Source: Chloroflexota bacterium (GTDB lineage: Bacteria; Chloroflexota; Anaerolineae; Anaerolineales; UBA11579). From it: a DNA stretch of 64,000 nt. The translations under genes and the position numbers were made by a program. How positions within the stretch are numbered: the first letter of the stretch is position 1; each line of letters begins with the position of its first letter. The notes under the pieces are model-generated. The model worked only from the letters and a program-made list of their open reading frames with translations, ran no database searches and was not told where the DNA came from. Positions 27,486 to 35,742 of this stretch are shown one piece after another. The stretch spans positions 43,429 through 107,428 of the forward strand of contig VRUJ01000009.1 of assembly GCA_019456165.1 (NCBI GenBank), written 5' to 3'.

Positions 27486-28770
27486 TAATTTTTATCCTGG
27501 CTGCCTGATTGGGCGAAACTTTGGCCTTGAAATCCTCTGGAAAACGCTCAATGCCTGTGACAACGGCCTGGGTTGAAAAATCACCCAGTGCGCAGAGACA
27601 CTTGCCTTGAATATTGTTGGCTACATCTTGCAGCAAGACAATGTCTTCACGTGAGCCACTGCCGTTATCTATCCGCTCTGTCAAGTGACTCATCCAAAAA
27701 ACACCTTCGCGGCAAGGTGTACATTTACCGCAAGATTCGTGTTTGAAGAAATGCACGGTTTTATTCACCAACCAAGAGATATCCACCGTTTCATCGATCA
27801 CGATCACAGAAGCCGACCCCAACATGCCGCCTACATTTTGCACACTCTCGTAATCCATTGGAGTATCCAGGGCTTCATCATTAGCCACGATTAATGAAGA
27901 TGAAGCTCCGGCTGCCATGATCGCTTTAATGGCGTGACCATCCGGGATGCCGCCGCCGTGTTTAAAGATGAGTTCTCGGAAAGTGGAAGCCAGAGGAAGT
28001 TCGTAATTTCCGGGTTTGTTCACATTTCCTGAAAGGCTGAAGACTTTGGTCCCCGGGCTGCGCTCAGTACCAAATTTGCGGTACCATTTTGCACCCTTCT
28101 CGATTATCAAAGGTACATTAGCAAGAGTTTCGACATTGTTTACCACCGTGGGTTTGCCAAACAACCCAAAGGAAGGCGGGAAAGGCGGGCGCAGTCGCGG
28201 TTGGCCAAGTTTTCCTTCCATAGATTCGAGTAAAGCAGTCTCCTCCCCACAGATGTACGCCCCAGCGCCCAGGTGGGTGTACAGGTTCAGCGAATAATCA
28301 GTCCCGAATAATTTTTTACCCAAATAGCCTGATTTCTCCAGCTTTTTTATCTTTTTATCGAGCTCATGCGCCAGGTCCCAGAACTCGCCCCGCAAGTATA
28401 TGTATGCGTCATTGGCCTGGATGGCATAGGCGCTAAGCATAACGCCTTCGAAGAATTGATAAGGATTCTGTTCCATGATCTCGCGGTCTTTGAAGGTACC
28501 CGGTTCGGATTCATCGGCATTCGCGACCACGTAATGCGGCCAGTTATTGGCGTCAATGAAAGACCATTTTACGCCTGTGGGGAAACCCGCCCCGCCCCTG
28601 CCGCGCAATCCAGAGTCCTTAACTATCTCGGTCACTTTATCGGGCTTCATTTTAGTAACGGCCTTCTTAAAACTCTCGAACCCGCCATCTTCCAGGTAGA
28701 CGTCTAACTTGTCCAGTTTAGGGATGTCGCGGTGGCGTAAAAGAATACGGCTGCCTTTTACCTTGCTCAT
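27478..28770 (-). CDS. nuoF: NADH-quinone oxidoreductase subunit F
   Basis: NuoF binds NADH and FMN and carries cluster N3. The 430-residue protein shows the FMN/NADH glycine-rich loops GLRGRGGAGFPTGVKWSF near 54-71 and GAGAYICGEETALLESMEG near 168-186, and the 4Fe-4S motif ESCGKCTPCREG near 345 with the fourth Cys in GKCLCALGDF. ATGA overlap with nuoE (4 bases) indicates coupled translation. Confidence 0.98.
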   Translation of the reverse strand: MSKVKGSRILLRHRDIPKLDKLDVYLEDGGFESFKKAVTKMKPDKVTEIVKDSGLRGRGGAGFPTGVKWSFIDANNWPHYVVANADESEPGTFKDREIMEQNPYQFFEGVMLSAYAIQANDAYIYLRGEFWDLAHELDKKIKKLEKSGYLGKKLFGTDYSLNLYTHLGAGAYICGEETALLESMEGKLGQPRLRPPFPPSFGLFGKPTVVNNVETLANVPLIIEKGAKWYRKFGTERSPGTKVFSLSGNVNKPGNYELPLASTFRELIFKHGGGIPDGHAIKAIMAAGASSSLIVANDEALDTPMDYESVQNVGGMLGSASVIVIDETVDISWLVNKTVHFFKHESCGKCTPCREGVFWMSHLTERIDNGSGSREDIVLLQDVANNIQGKCLCALGDFSTQAVVTGIERFPEDFKAKVSPNQAARIKINE

Positions 28771-29273
28771 TTATCCGTCTCCTCCGCGCGCCACTTTTCG
28801 ATTGTTTGCAAGGCGCTTTCGACGGTTTGATTTTCATGGTAGCTAATATCGGAGTGGCTCTGCACCTGGAACATGGGCGCTTTGTCACAAGCCGCCAGGC
28901 ACATCACTGCCTCGACGGATAGGATGCCATCAGAGCTGGTCTCACCCACCTGAACTCCCAGATTTTCACATAATTCCTCAAGGAATTGGCCCGAACCGCG
29001 TAAAGCACATGGAAGATCATTGCACACCTGAATACGGTACTTGCCTCCTGATTTGTCATGATAAAGTGTGTAGAAACCCACAATAGAAGCCACTTCTGTG
29101 GTCGAAATTGATAAAAGCTCAGCAATTTCAAGCATATCTTGTTTGGTTACGTAACCCGCTTTACGTTGGGCAATGTAAAGCAAAGGCATCACTGCGGAAC
29201 GCTTCTCGTCAGTTGGATACTTCGCTAAGATATGTTTGATTTCTTTTTCGTGTTTGTCCTGCAGCGCGGTCAA
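28767..29273 (-). CDS. nuoE: NADH-quinone oxidoreductase subunit E
   Basis: NuoE is the thioredoxin-fold 2Fe-2S subunit (168 residues, cluster N1a). The four cluster cysteines are in VCNDLPC near 88-94 and VMCLAACDKAP near 128-138. The N-terminal helical bundle (YPTDEKRSAVMPLLYIAQ) is typical. It overlaps both neighbours by four bases. Confidence 0.96.
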   Translation of the reverse strand: MTALQDKHEKEIKHILAKYPTDEKRSAVMPLLYIAQRKAGYVTKQDMLEIAELLSISTTEVASIVGFYTLYHDKSGGKYRIQVCNDLPCALRGSGQFLEELCENLGVQVGETSSDGILSVEAVMCLAACDKAPMFQVQSHSDISYHENQTVESALQTIEKWRAEETDK

Positions 29274-30511
29274 CGGTCAATATCTCCTAAAATAATGTCA
29301 ATGCTGCCAATAATTGCAACTAGATCTGCCACAAAATGACCTTTTGATAAGAAAGGCAGAGCTTGTAAGTTGACGAATGAGGGCGTGCGCCAGTGCACCC
29401 GGTAGGGTTTCGGGCTGCCATCGCCTTCAAGAAATATTCCCAATTCACCACGCGGCGATTCTACTGGCAAATATAAAGAAGCTTTTGGCGCCGAGAAACC
29501 CTCGGTCCAAAGTTTGAAGTGATGGATTACGGCCTCCATGCTGGTGCCTAGTTCAGATCGCGGTGGAGGTACAAACTTCCGGTTGTTGCTGCGCACAGGC
29601 CCGTCGGGCAAATTATCCAAAGCTTGCCGCACGATACGCAAAGACTGTCGCATCTCTTCCACGCGTACAACATAACGTGCATAAGCATCCCCCTCGGCAG
29701 CAGTAGGTATATCAAACTCGTAATGTTGATAACCTGAATAAGGAGATACCTTGCGGATGTCGTAATCTACCCCGGTGGCGCGTAACGAAGGTCCAGTGAT
29801 TCCCCAACTAAATCCCTGGTCTGAACTCATAACGCCTATGTTTTTTGTGCGGTCCAAGAACACCGGATTATTGGTCAATAATGATTCATACTGGTCAATG
29901 CGCGCCGGGAAAGTCTTTAAGAATTCGCGCACCGCGGCTTCAAACTCCACGGGAAGATCACGCCACAAACCACCAGGACGAAAATATGTGGTCATCATGC
30001 GCTGTCCGGAGCACATCTCTAAAATGTCTAATATTTGTTCGCGCTCACGAAAGCAGTACAGGAAAACGGACATGGCCGCCAAATCCAAAGCGCTCGTGCC
30101 CAGCCAAACTAGGTGAGATGCAATGCGTTGAAGTTCCGTCATCAAAACTCGGATAGTTTGGGCTCTCTCTGGGACATCCAAATCCACCAGCTTCTCTACT
30201 GCCAGGCAATAAGCCAGATTATTACCCATTGTGTTGAGGTAATCAAGCCGGTCGGTCATCACTTCGGCTTTCTGGTATGTCTTGGATTCCATGTTCTTCT
30301 CGATGCCCGTATGTAGGAATCCAATATCCGGAATACAGTTAATTACTTCCTCGCCGTCCAGTTCCAGAAGCAAGCGCAGTACGCCGTGCGTGCTGGGGTG
30401 CTGCGGCCCCATATTGAGCAGTAAGGTTTCACCTTCCAATGCGCGGTCCGAGACTAGATGCTTGAGTTCATCAAAGGTGATCTTCATCTCGGTAGTTTCT
30501 GGATTAGTCAT
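29270..30511 (-). CDS. nuoD: NADH-quinone oxidoreductase subunit D
   Basis: NuoD is the 49-kDa subunit related to the large subunit of NiFe hydrogenases and forms the quinone pocket. The 413-residue protein has NMGPQHPSTHGVLRL near residue 29, with the quinone-site His, RLDYLNTMGNNLAYC near 87, and the C-terminal FVADLVAIIGSIDIILGDID. The nickel-binding cysteines are absent, as expected. It begins two bases after nuoC. Confidence 0.98.
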   Translation of the reverse strand: MTNPETTEMKITFDELKHLVSDRALEGETLLLNMGPQHPSTHGVLRLLLELDGEEVINCIPDIGFLHTGIEKNMESKTYQKAEVMTDRLDYLNTMGNNLAYCLAVEKLVDLDVPERAQTIRVLMTELQRIASHLVWLGTSALDLAAMSVFLYCFREREQILDILEMCSGQRMMTTYFRPGGLWRDLPVEFEAAVREFLKTFPARIDQYESLLTNNPVFLDRTKNIGVMSSDQGFSWGITGPSLRATGVDYDIRKVSPYSGYQHYEFDIPTAAEGDAYARYVVRVEEMRQSLRIVRQALDNLPDGPVRSNNRKFVPPPRSELGTSMEAVIHHFKLWTEGFSAPKASLYLPVESPRGELGIFLEGDGSPKPYRVHWRTPSFVNLQALPFLSKGHFVADLVAIIGSIDIILGDIDR

Positions 30512-30513
30512 GT

Positions 30514-31029
30514 CTAATAATCTTTCGGTTTCGGTTTTCGCCGATTGATCTCATCATAATTAAAGGTGAACTGAACCTCTTCGTAACCCAAAGGATAATC
30601 TTTGCGCAAAGGATAGCCTTCCCAATCATGAGGCATCAAAATACGGCGCAGGTCAGGATGGCCCTCAAAGCGGATGCCGAAAAGGTCCCATATTTCACGT
30701 TCGTGCCAATTGGCGTTAGGAAAAACACTAACTACGCTGTTAACTACTGGGGAATCTCCATCCAGTGGAACGCGAACTTCTAAGCGAGCTTTTTGTGCGT
30801 ATGAATTGAACTGGTAAATTAGATGGAAGCGCGGCTTTTCTTGTGGCCAGTAATCGACCGCTGTTTGGGATGACAGCATCTCAAAGTGATGTTTTTCACG
30901 CAGGGTACTGCAAACCTGAACAATGTGCTCAGGTGCTACCACTAAACTTACCAGGCCGCGGAATTCGGTTTCCTGGGCTTCAAATCGTTTGTTTATGTCT
31001 TTAATGGCAGACTTCAATGCTTTATCCAT
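30514..31029 (-). CDS. nuoC: NADH-quinone oxidoreductase subunit C
   Basis: The 30-kDa subunit (171 residues). The family signature is clear: HEREIWDLFGIRFEGHPDLR near 107-126, and WEGYPLRKDYPLGYE near 137-151. It is separate from NuoD, not fused as in enterobacteria. The gap to nuoB is 21 bases. Confidence 0.97.
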   Translation of the reverse strand: MDKALKSAIKDINKRFEAQETEFRGLVSLVVAPEHIVQVCSTLREKHHFEMLSSQTAVDYWPQEKPRFHLIYQFNSYAQKARLEVRVPLDGDSPVVNSVVSVFPNANWHEREIWDLFGIRFEGHPDLRRILMPHDWEGYPLRKDYPLGYEEVQFTFNYDEINRRKPKPKDY

Positions 31030-31050
31030 TATTAGTTCTGTAATTAAGGA

Positions 31051-31533
31051 TTATCCCCAATCCTTAAATGTTTCTGTCTTCACTTTTTCATGCAGGGTCA
31101 TAATACCGTGGATAAGGGCTTCAGGCCGCGGTGGGCAGCCAGCTACATATACGTCAACCGGTACGATTTCATCCACCCCCTGCACAATTGCATAATTATT
31201 AAAAACTCCACCGCAAGATGCGCAATCGCCCATGGCGATAACCCAATTGGGGGCAGACATCTGATCGTATAACCGGCGCAGGACCGGCGCCATTTTTCGG
31301 CTTACCCGCCCGGCAACGATCATTAAGTCAGCCTGGCGCGGGCTGGGCCGCATCAGTTCCATACCAAAACGACTCAAATCATAATTTGAAGCCTGTGTGG
31401 CCATCATCTCAATAGCGCAGCAAGCCAAACCAAACAACATCGGCCACATGGCGCGCGTGCGGCCCCAATTAACAAGATCTTCAAGGCGGTGGGTGACGAT
31501 ACCCATATTGCCAAGTTTTTGTTCTACTCCCAT
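31051..31533 (-). CDS. nuoB: NADH-quinone oxidoreductase subunit B
   Basis: NuoB holds cluster N2, which passes electrons to quinone. The ligand cysteines are in [21 protein letters not shown] and [16 protein letters not shown] start at the ATG at 31533 (160 residues, [11 protein letters not shown]), which overlaps the nuoA end by 10 bases; an in-frame ATG at 31554 would overlap nuoA further and add seven charged residues. Confidence 0.96.
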   Translation of the reverse strand: MGVEQKLGNMGIVTHRLEDLVNWGRTRAMWPMLFGLACCAIEMMATQASNYDLSRFGMELMRPSPRQADLMIVAGRVSRKMAPVLRRLYDQMSAPNWVIAMGDCASCGGVFNNYAIVQGVDEIVPVDVYVAGCPPRPEALIHGIMTLHEKVKTETFKDWG

Positions 31534-31880
31534 TCTAGCGCGCCTTTCTTCCACGCATACACATACCCCACCAATAAGATCACAATAAATACAAACATTT
31601 CAATCAAGCCAAAAACACCTAAATTACGAAAATTTACAGCCCAAGGAAATAAAAATATTACTTCAATATCAAATAGGATGAATAAAACCGCAACCAGATA
31701 AAAACGCACCGGCATACGGCGGGTACCTGGGCCAATAGGCTCCATTCCCGATTCATAAGGCGCGGCCTTTCGCTCGCTTGGGCGGCGGGGGCCTATCAGA
31801 TGCCCAAATACGACCACCGCAACTGCTAAGAATGTAGACACTGCGATCAAAATCGCGATGGGCCAATAATTAATCAGCAT
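31524..31880 (-). CDS. nuoA: NADH-quinone oxidoreductase subunit A
   Basis: NuoA is a three-helix subunit (118 residues). The conserved loop [22 protein letters not shown] sits between helices 1 and 2, and [17 protein letters not shown] is the signature of helix 2. It is the first gene of the operon, 46 bases downstream of a strong promoter. All 14 nuo genes follow in standard A-N order with overlaps or short gaps. Confidence 0.96.
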   Translation of the reverse strand: MLINYWPIAILIAVSTFLAVAVVVFGHLIGPRRPSERKAAPYESGMEPIGPGTRRMPVRFYLVAVLFILFDIEVIFLFPWAVNFRNLGVFGLIEMFVFIVILLVGYVYAWKKGALEWE

Positions 31881-31926
31881 TTATCACCGGGTACACACAA
31901 GGAAAATGGACAAATTTACTCTGTAA

Positions 31927-31955
31927 AGTTTATCACAAACGCCCATAGGTGTCAA
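31927..31955 (-). promoter_or_regulatory. Sigma-70 promoter of the nuo operon
   Basis: On the minus strand TTGACA (31955-31950) and TAAACT (31932-31927) are 17 bases apart, a near-consensus housekeeping promoter. Transcription would begin near 31920, about 40 bases before the nuoA ATG. Confidence 0.8.
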
Positions 31956-32066
31956 ATTTCACAAATGAGCCCTGGATTTTTAGAATTGGCTGAAATTAGC
32001 CTTAATAAGTAGAATCTATACTGAGAAGATATTATTCAAACTTTTCCCCCAAACTCAATGGCTCAG

Positions 32067-33383
32067 TTAATTGTCTTCGGTTTCGAACCTAATTCTAACT
32101 TCAAAACCCTGAGGTACTCCACAAGAGTTTTTTACATTCCTTTTTATACGAACTTCGTAACGTTCGGCGGATTCTAAACCGCGCCTAGGAATTATCGTCA
32201 GCGTGTAGGTATCGGGATCATAATCCTTAGAATATCCATCCACATCACCCTTTAGCTGAACTTCAGTCGACATTAAACTAGCCAGGTCCATCGGTTGGTC
32301 AAACACAATAACAATAATTGTGGAAACCGGTACATTCTCGGCCCCATTCGCTGGTGAGATGCTTGCCACGTAGCCCCAGTCGCGGTCTGGGGGTTTACAT
32401 GATTGTGGAGTGCTCGTTGGTGGAGGAGACTCTACAGTTTCAAACTTGGTCTTCACCTCTATCCCCTGTCTATTCCCACAATCATTAAGTACATTTCTCT
32501 TAATCTTAACTTCATATTCTTGGTCGAATTCTAAAGGTTCAGAAGGTATAATTCTCAGCGTGTTAGTGCGCGCATCATACTCCTTTGTGTATTCGACCCT
32601 CTCTCCTCTTAACTCAACTTCTGCAGTTAATAGAGATGCTTCATTCATTGGCTGGTTAAATACAATGATAATAACCGTATTAACTGGAACATTGCGTGTC
32701 TCATCTTCGGGTTCGATCGAACTTACAAAACCCCAATCTTCGTCTGGAGGCTGACAGACAAGTTGGGTTTGTGCCAAGGTAGGAGTATTCGTAGGTATGA
32801 ATAATGCTGTCCCTGTTTGTGTAGGTGCAAACAGCGCTGTACTCGTAGGTGTAGACTCAAACAGCGAGGTCGGTGTGCTAGTATTGTTGCTGACTGAAGT
32901 ACTGGTCGGTTGGGGGGTAGCTGTGGGAGATGCGTTCAAGCTGGTGGTGGCCGAGGCAGAAATTGTATTGGTTGGGGTTGGGCTTAGCAACGCCAGACCA
33001 TCTAATGTCGGCGTTAATTGCCCGCTTCCCTCCTCAACGGTGCTTGTGGGAATTGGGGTGACAGATGGAACAGGGGTTAACAATTCGACTAGGAGTGCAG
33101 CTGCCGGGATTGGACCGCCCTCTGAACCAGTCTGTTGGTCGTGAATAACGTCTTGAATAATTTCTAGTTGGAGAGCAGGTATAGGTAATAAGAACACTTC
33201 TGCGCCGTAATTTGCAGCTAAACCTGACCGAATAGAAACCGGGATCGCCTCCGGAGCTGACGAAGCAAATATCCATCGGTAGCTTAGTAAACAGCTAAAA
33301 AGCAATAACGCCAAGAGCATTAGCATGATAAGGACCATTCCCCAACGACGAATGAGTGTGCGTGATTCGGTACTGGAAAGCAT
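32067..33383 (-). CDS. Membrane-anchored surface protein with two Big_5 domains
   Basis: The 438-residue protein has one membrane helix at about residues 15-38, then a region whose low-complexity Ser/Thr/Pro linker spans about 105-210 (repeats such as TPTSTALFAPTQTGTALF). Two tandem Ig-like Big_5 (SbsA-like) domains follow, each starting PPDxDWGxVxSI and sharing NVPVxTxIxIVFxQPM and an IKRNVxNxCG ending. The linker suggests an extended, perhaps glycosylated stalk that puts the domains outside the cell. It starts two bases after the cyclase gene, so it may be the output or accessory partner of that receptor. Confidence 0.8.
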   Translation of the reverse strand: MLSSTESRTLIRRWGMVLIMLMLLALLLFSCLLSYRWIFASSAPEAIPVSIRSGLAANYGAEVFLLPIPALQLEIIQDVIHDQQTGSEGGPIPAAALLVELLTPVPSVTPIPTSTVEEGSGQLTPTLDGLALLSPTPTNTISASATTSLNASPTATPQPTSTSVSNNTSTPTSLFESTPTSTALFAPTQTGTALFIPTNTPTLAQTQLVCQPPDEDWGFVSSIEPEDETRNVPVNTVIIIVFNQPMNEASLLTAEVELRGERVEYTKEYDARTNTLRIIPSEPLEFDQEYEVKIKRNVLNDCGNRQGIEVKTKFETVESPPPTSTPQSCKPPDRDWGYVASISPANGAENVPVSTIIVIVFDQPMDLASLMSTEVQLKGDVDGYSKDYDPDTYTLTIIPRRGLESAERYEVRIKRNVKNSCGVPQGFEVRIRFETEDN

Positions 33384-33385
33384 TT

Positions 33386-35623
33386 TTATTGCACTAGGTC
33401 AATCATTTCTATATCCAGTGAAACGTCCGCTCCCGCGGGCCATAACCGGTATACGAGCAGTTTTTCCTCTTTCCCTTTTACGGTATAAACACCTTGAGCT
33501 TCAAGGTTAAACTTATCGCGCTTATCCCAGAGCGCGATCAACGTTTGTTTGCTCACCATTATGCCGCTTTCATCAAATTGATGGGAAAGGGTTTCGATTC
33601 TTTTGGCTGTATTAACGGTATCACCGATAATGGTGTAATGCAGCCGGTCTTCAGCCCCCAATCCACCAGCTGTCACTGGGCCAGTATTTATACCAATGCC
33701 CACATTCATTTGAGGATCACCACGGCTTTGACGGAGGTCGTTGATGCGTCCAACCGCGGCAAGCATCTCCACAGCCGCTCGACAAGCCAAATAAGCACTT
33801 TCAGCCCCATCCAAGGGGTTCGGCAGGATTCCAAAAAAAGTGAACATCGAGTCACCAGAAAATTCATTGACCACACCGCCATGAGCGGTGATGATTGGAA
33901 CCAGTTCCCCGAATAATTCATTTAACCAATTTAATACTGTAGATGGGTCTTCTTTCTCAGAAATGGTAGTAAAACCCTGTACGTCTGCCATCAAAACAGT
34001 TGTGATCGCAAATTGCCCTTCAAGGCGCAGATCTCCAGAAGATAAAGTATTGCGCAACTGGTCGCGGACTTCCGGAGAAACAGTACGTCCTAGAATGTCC
34101 CGGTATAGAGAGCCTTCTTTTAATCCCTCTACCATGCGATTAAATGAATGCGCCAAAATTGCGACCTCATCACTCCCTGTGACCTCTACTTTGACATTGA
34201 TGTTGCCTTGGGCTATCTCTGTGGAGGCATCCACGACTTGCAATAAAGGCCTTGTGATCCGGTTGGCAACAACTACCCCTGCTGCTATTACGAGTAAAAA
34301 GGATAGCGAGATCAATAAAAATAATTGCAAACTCGTGCCTTCACCTGAAATTACCAAAAATGTTTCTGGTAAAGCTATCCCTATCACACCGAGTTCTACT
34401 TTACTGCGTGCTTCCCAAGGACCGATTATTTCGCGGTAATCCACACTTTCAGAAGACAATCCTCGGATTGTGCTCGCTTCATCCTTATTTGTTAAAACCT
34501 CAGCGACCAATTCGGTTTCCAAAGATATTGGATTCTCTTCCAGATTAAGCAATGTTGATGATATTAATCGACCATCTATATCGTAAATTGAAATGTGCGC
34601 GAGGGTATCCTCCCTCATCTGGCGAGTGATGGTTAGCACAGATTTACCTACCAATATTACTCCTACCGGATTGCCAATGCTGTCAATCAAAGGACCTGAG
34701 ACGAACAAATAAGTTCTCTGCGGACTTTCAACAACCCCAACATATTTATCCCCCAACGAGTCGACTCGTCCTTCCAACACATCTTGCACAAAATTCAATC
34801 CCAGATAGTTTTCTCCCCTGGAGTACTGATAGCTATCGAGTCCGCTTCCTGGTTCTCTGCGAATTGTAAGCACACTGATTCCATCTGTATTCAATATCTC
34901 AATGAGTTCTTCGCCAGCATTTACCGCGACTGGTAAGGCTAATTCTCGCAAGCGTTCAGCGTCCTCCAAAAAAACGGCCTCGGACATACCTTGAGTGTTT
35001 AGCAGCAGCCGTAAACTGCCTAAGAGGCGGTCTTCCTCGCGCACCATCCAATCCGAGCCTAATTTTGCAGTATCTATCAGTTGGTTTACAAACCGCTCTT
35101 CCACCGTATTGCGTGTAATCTGGCTGACCACAAAAGCCGCTCCCAATGCGATAACCAATGCCAGGAAAACATAAGGGAAGATTATCTTGACACGAACAGG
35201 TACACGCACCTTTGGGAAGCTCTCCTGGATAGCAACCTTTTTTTTAGCGCTTGGCTGGCTAGACATGCGCTGCAAGGCATGCCTCAATCCTTCCTCCTCA
35301 AATGGGGCTCGCAGGAAGTGTTTGGCTCCATAACCTTTTGCTCGGAGTATCAAGTTGGAATCAGAACGGTCGGTAATAAAAAGTGCTCTGGCTTCTGGGT
35401 ATTGTTTTCTAACATCGCGGAAAGCAGCAAGCCACCCATCTGTGGGCAGATGTAAGTCTATGATTACCAGATTGGGAATGTATTCCTTCTTCTGTTCAAA
35501 AAGCGTTATTATTTGAGCGGGTGAATCCAGATTTACCACCCCCACTCCACGTTTTTTGAAATAAGATGCAAGAGTTTCTACATCAGAGTTGTCAGATGAA
35601 ATTAATAAAACATTTGGGGCCAT
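33386..35623 (-). CDS. Adenylate/guanylate cyclase receptor with receiver domain
   Basis: The 745-residue protein combines several modules. A response-regulator receiver lies at 1-120, with the phospho-acceptor Asp in VIIDLHLP near 56 and a Lys near 106. A first membrane helix is at about 150-172. A large extracytoplasmic sensor region, probably Cache/CHASE-like, covers 175-420, and a second helix is at about 428-448. A HAMP domain (NRITRPLLQVVDA) follows, and then a class III nucleotide cyclase at 540-730. The metal aspartates are in MADVQGFT and EFSGDSMF, and HYTIIGDTVNTAKRIE is the transition-state region. It would make cAMP or cGMP in response to outside signals and a histidine kinase. 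A receiver at the N-terminus before the membrane part is unusual. Confidence 0.88.
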   Translation of the reverse strand: MAPNVLLISSDNSDVETLASYFKKRGVGVVNLDSPAQIITLFEQKKEYIPNLVIIDLHLPTDGWLAAFRDVRKQYPEARALFITDRSDSNLILRAKGYGAKHFLRAPFEEEGLRHALQRMSSQPSAKKKVAIQESFPKVRVPVRVKIIFPYVFLALVIALGAAFVVSQITRNTVEERFVNQLIDTAKLGSDWMVREEDRLLGSLRLLLNTQGMSEAVFLEDAERLRELALPVAVNAGEELIEILNTDGISVLTIRREPGSGLDSYQYSRGENYLGLNFVQDVLEGRVDSLGDKYVGVVESPQRTYLFVSGPLIDSIGNPVGVILVGKSVLTITRQMREDTLAHISIYDIDGRLISSTLLNLEENPISLETELVAEVLTNKDEASTIRGLSSESVDYREIIGPWEARSKVELGVIGIALPETFLVISGEGTSLQLFLLISLSFLLVIAAGVVVANRITRPLLQVVDASTEIAQGNINVKVEVTGSDEVAILAHSFNRMVEGLKEGSLYRDILGRTVSPEVRDQLRNTLSSGDLRLEGQFAITTVLMADVQGFTTISEKEDPSTVLNWLNELFGELVPIITAHGGVVNEFSGDSMFTFFGILPNPLDGAESAYLACRAAVEMLAAVGRINDLRQSRGDPQMNVGIGINTGPVTAGGLGAEDRLHYTIIGDTVNTAKRIETLSHQFDESGIMVSKQTLIALWDKRDKFNLEAQGVYTVKGKEEKLLVYRLWPAGADVSLDIEMIDLVQ

Positions 35624-35742
35624 TAACCTATTCCTTCGTATAATTCATAACACGTATGGATGAAAAGAAGGATTCAGTATTATAACAGTCTCATTATCAT
35701 ATAGGAATTACAACTTTGTAAACCCCTCTGGTCCAATACAAG

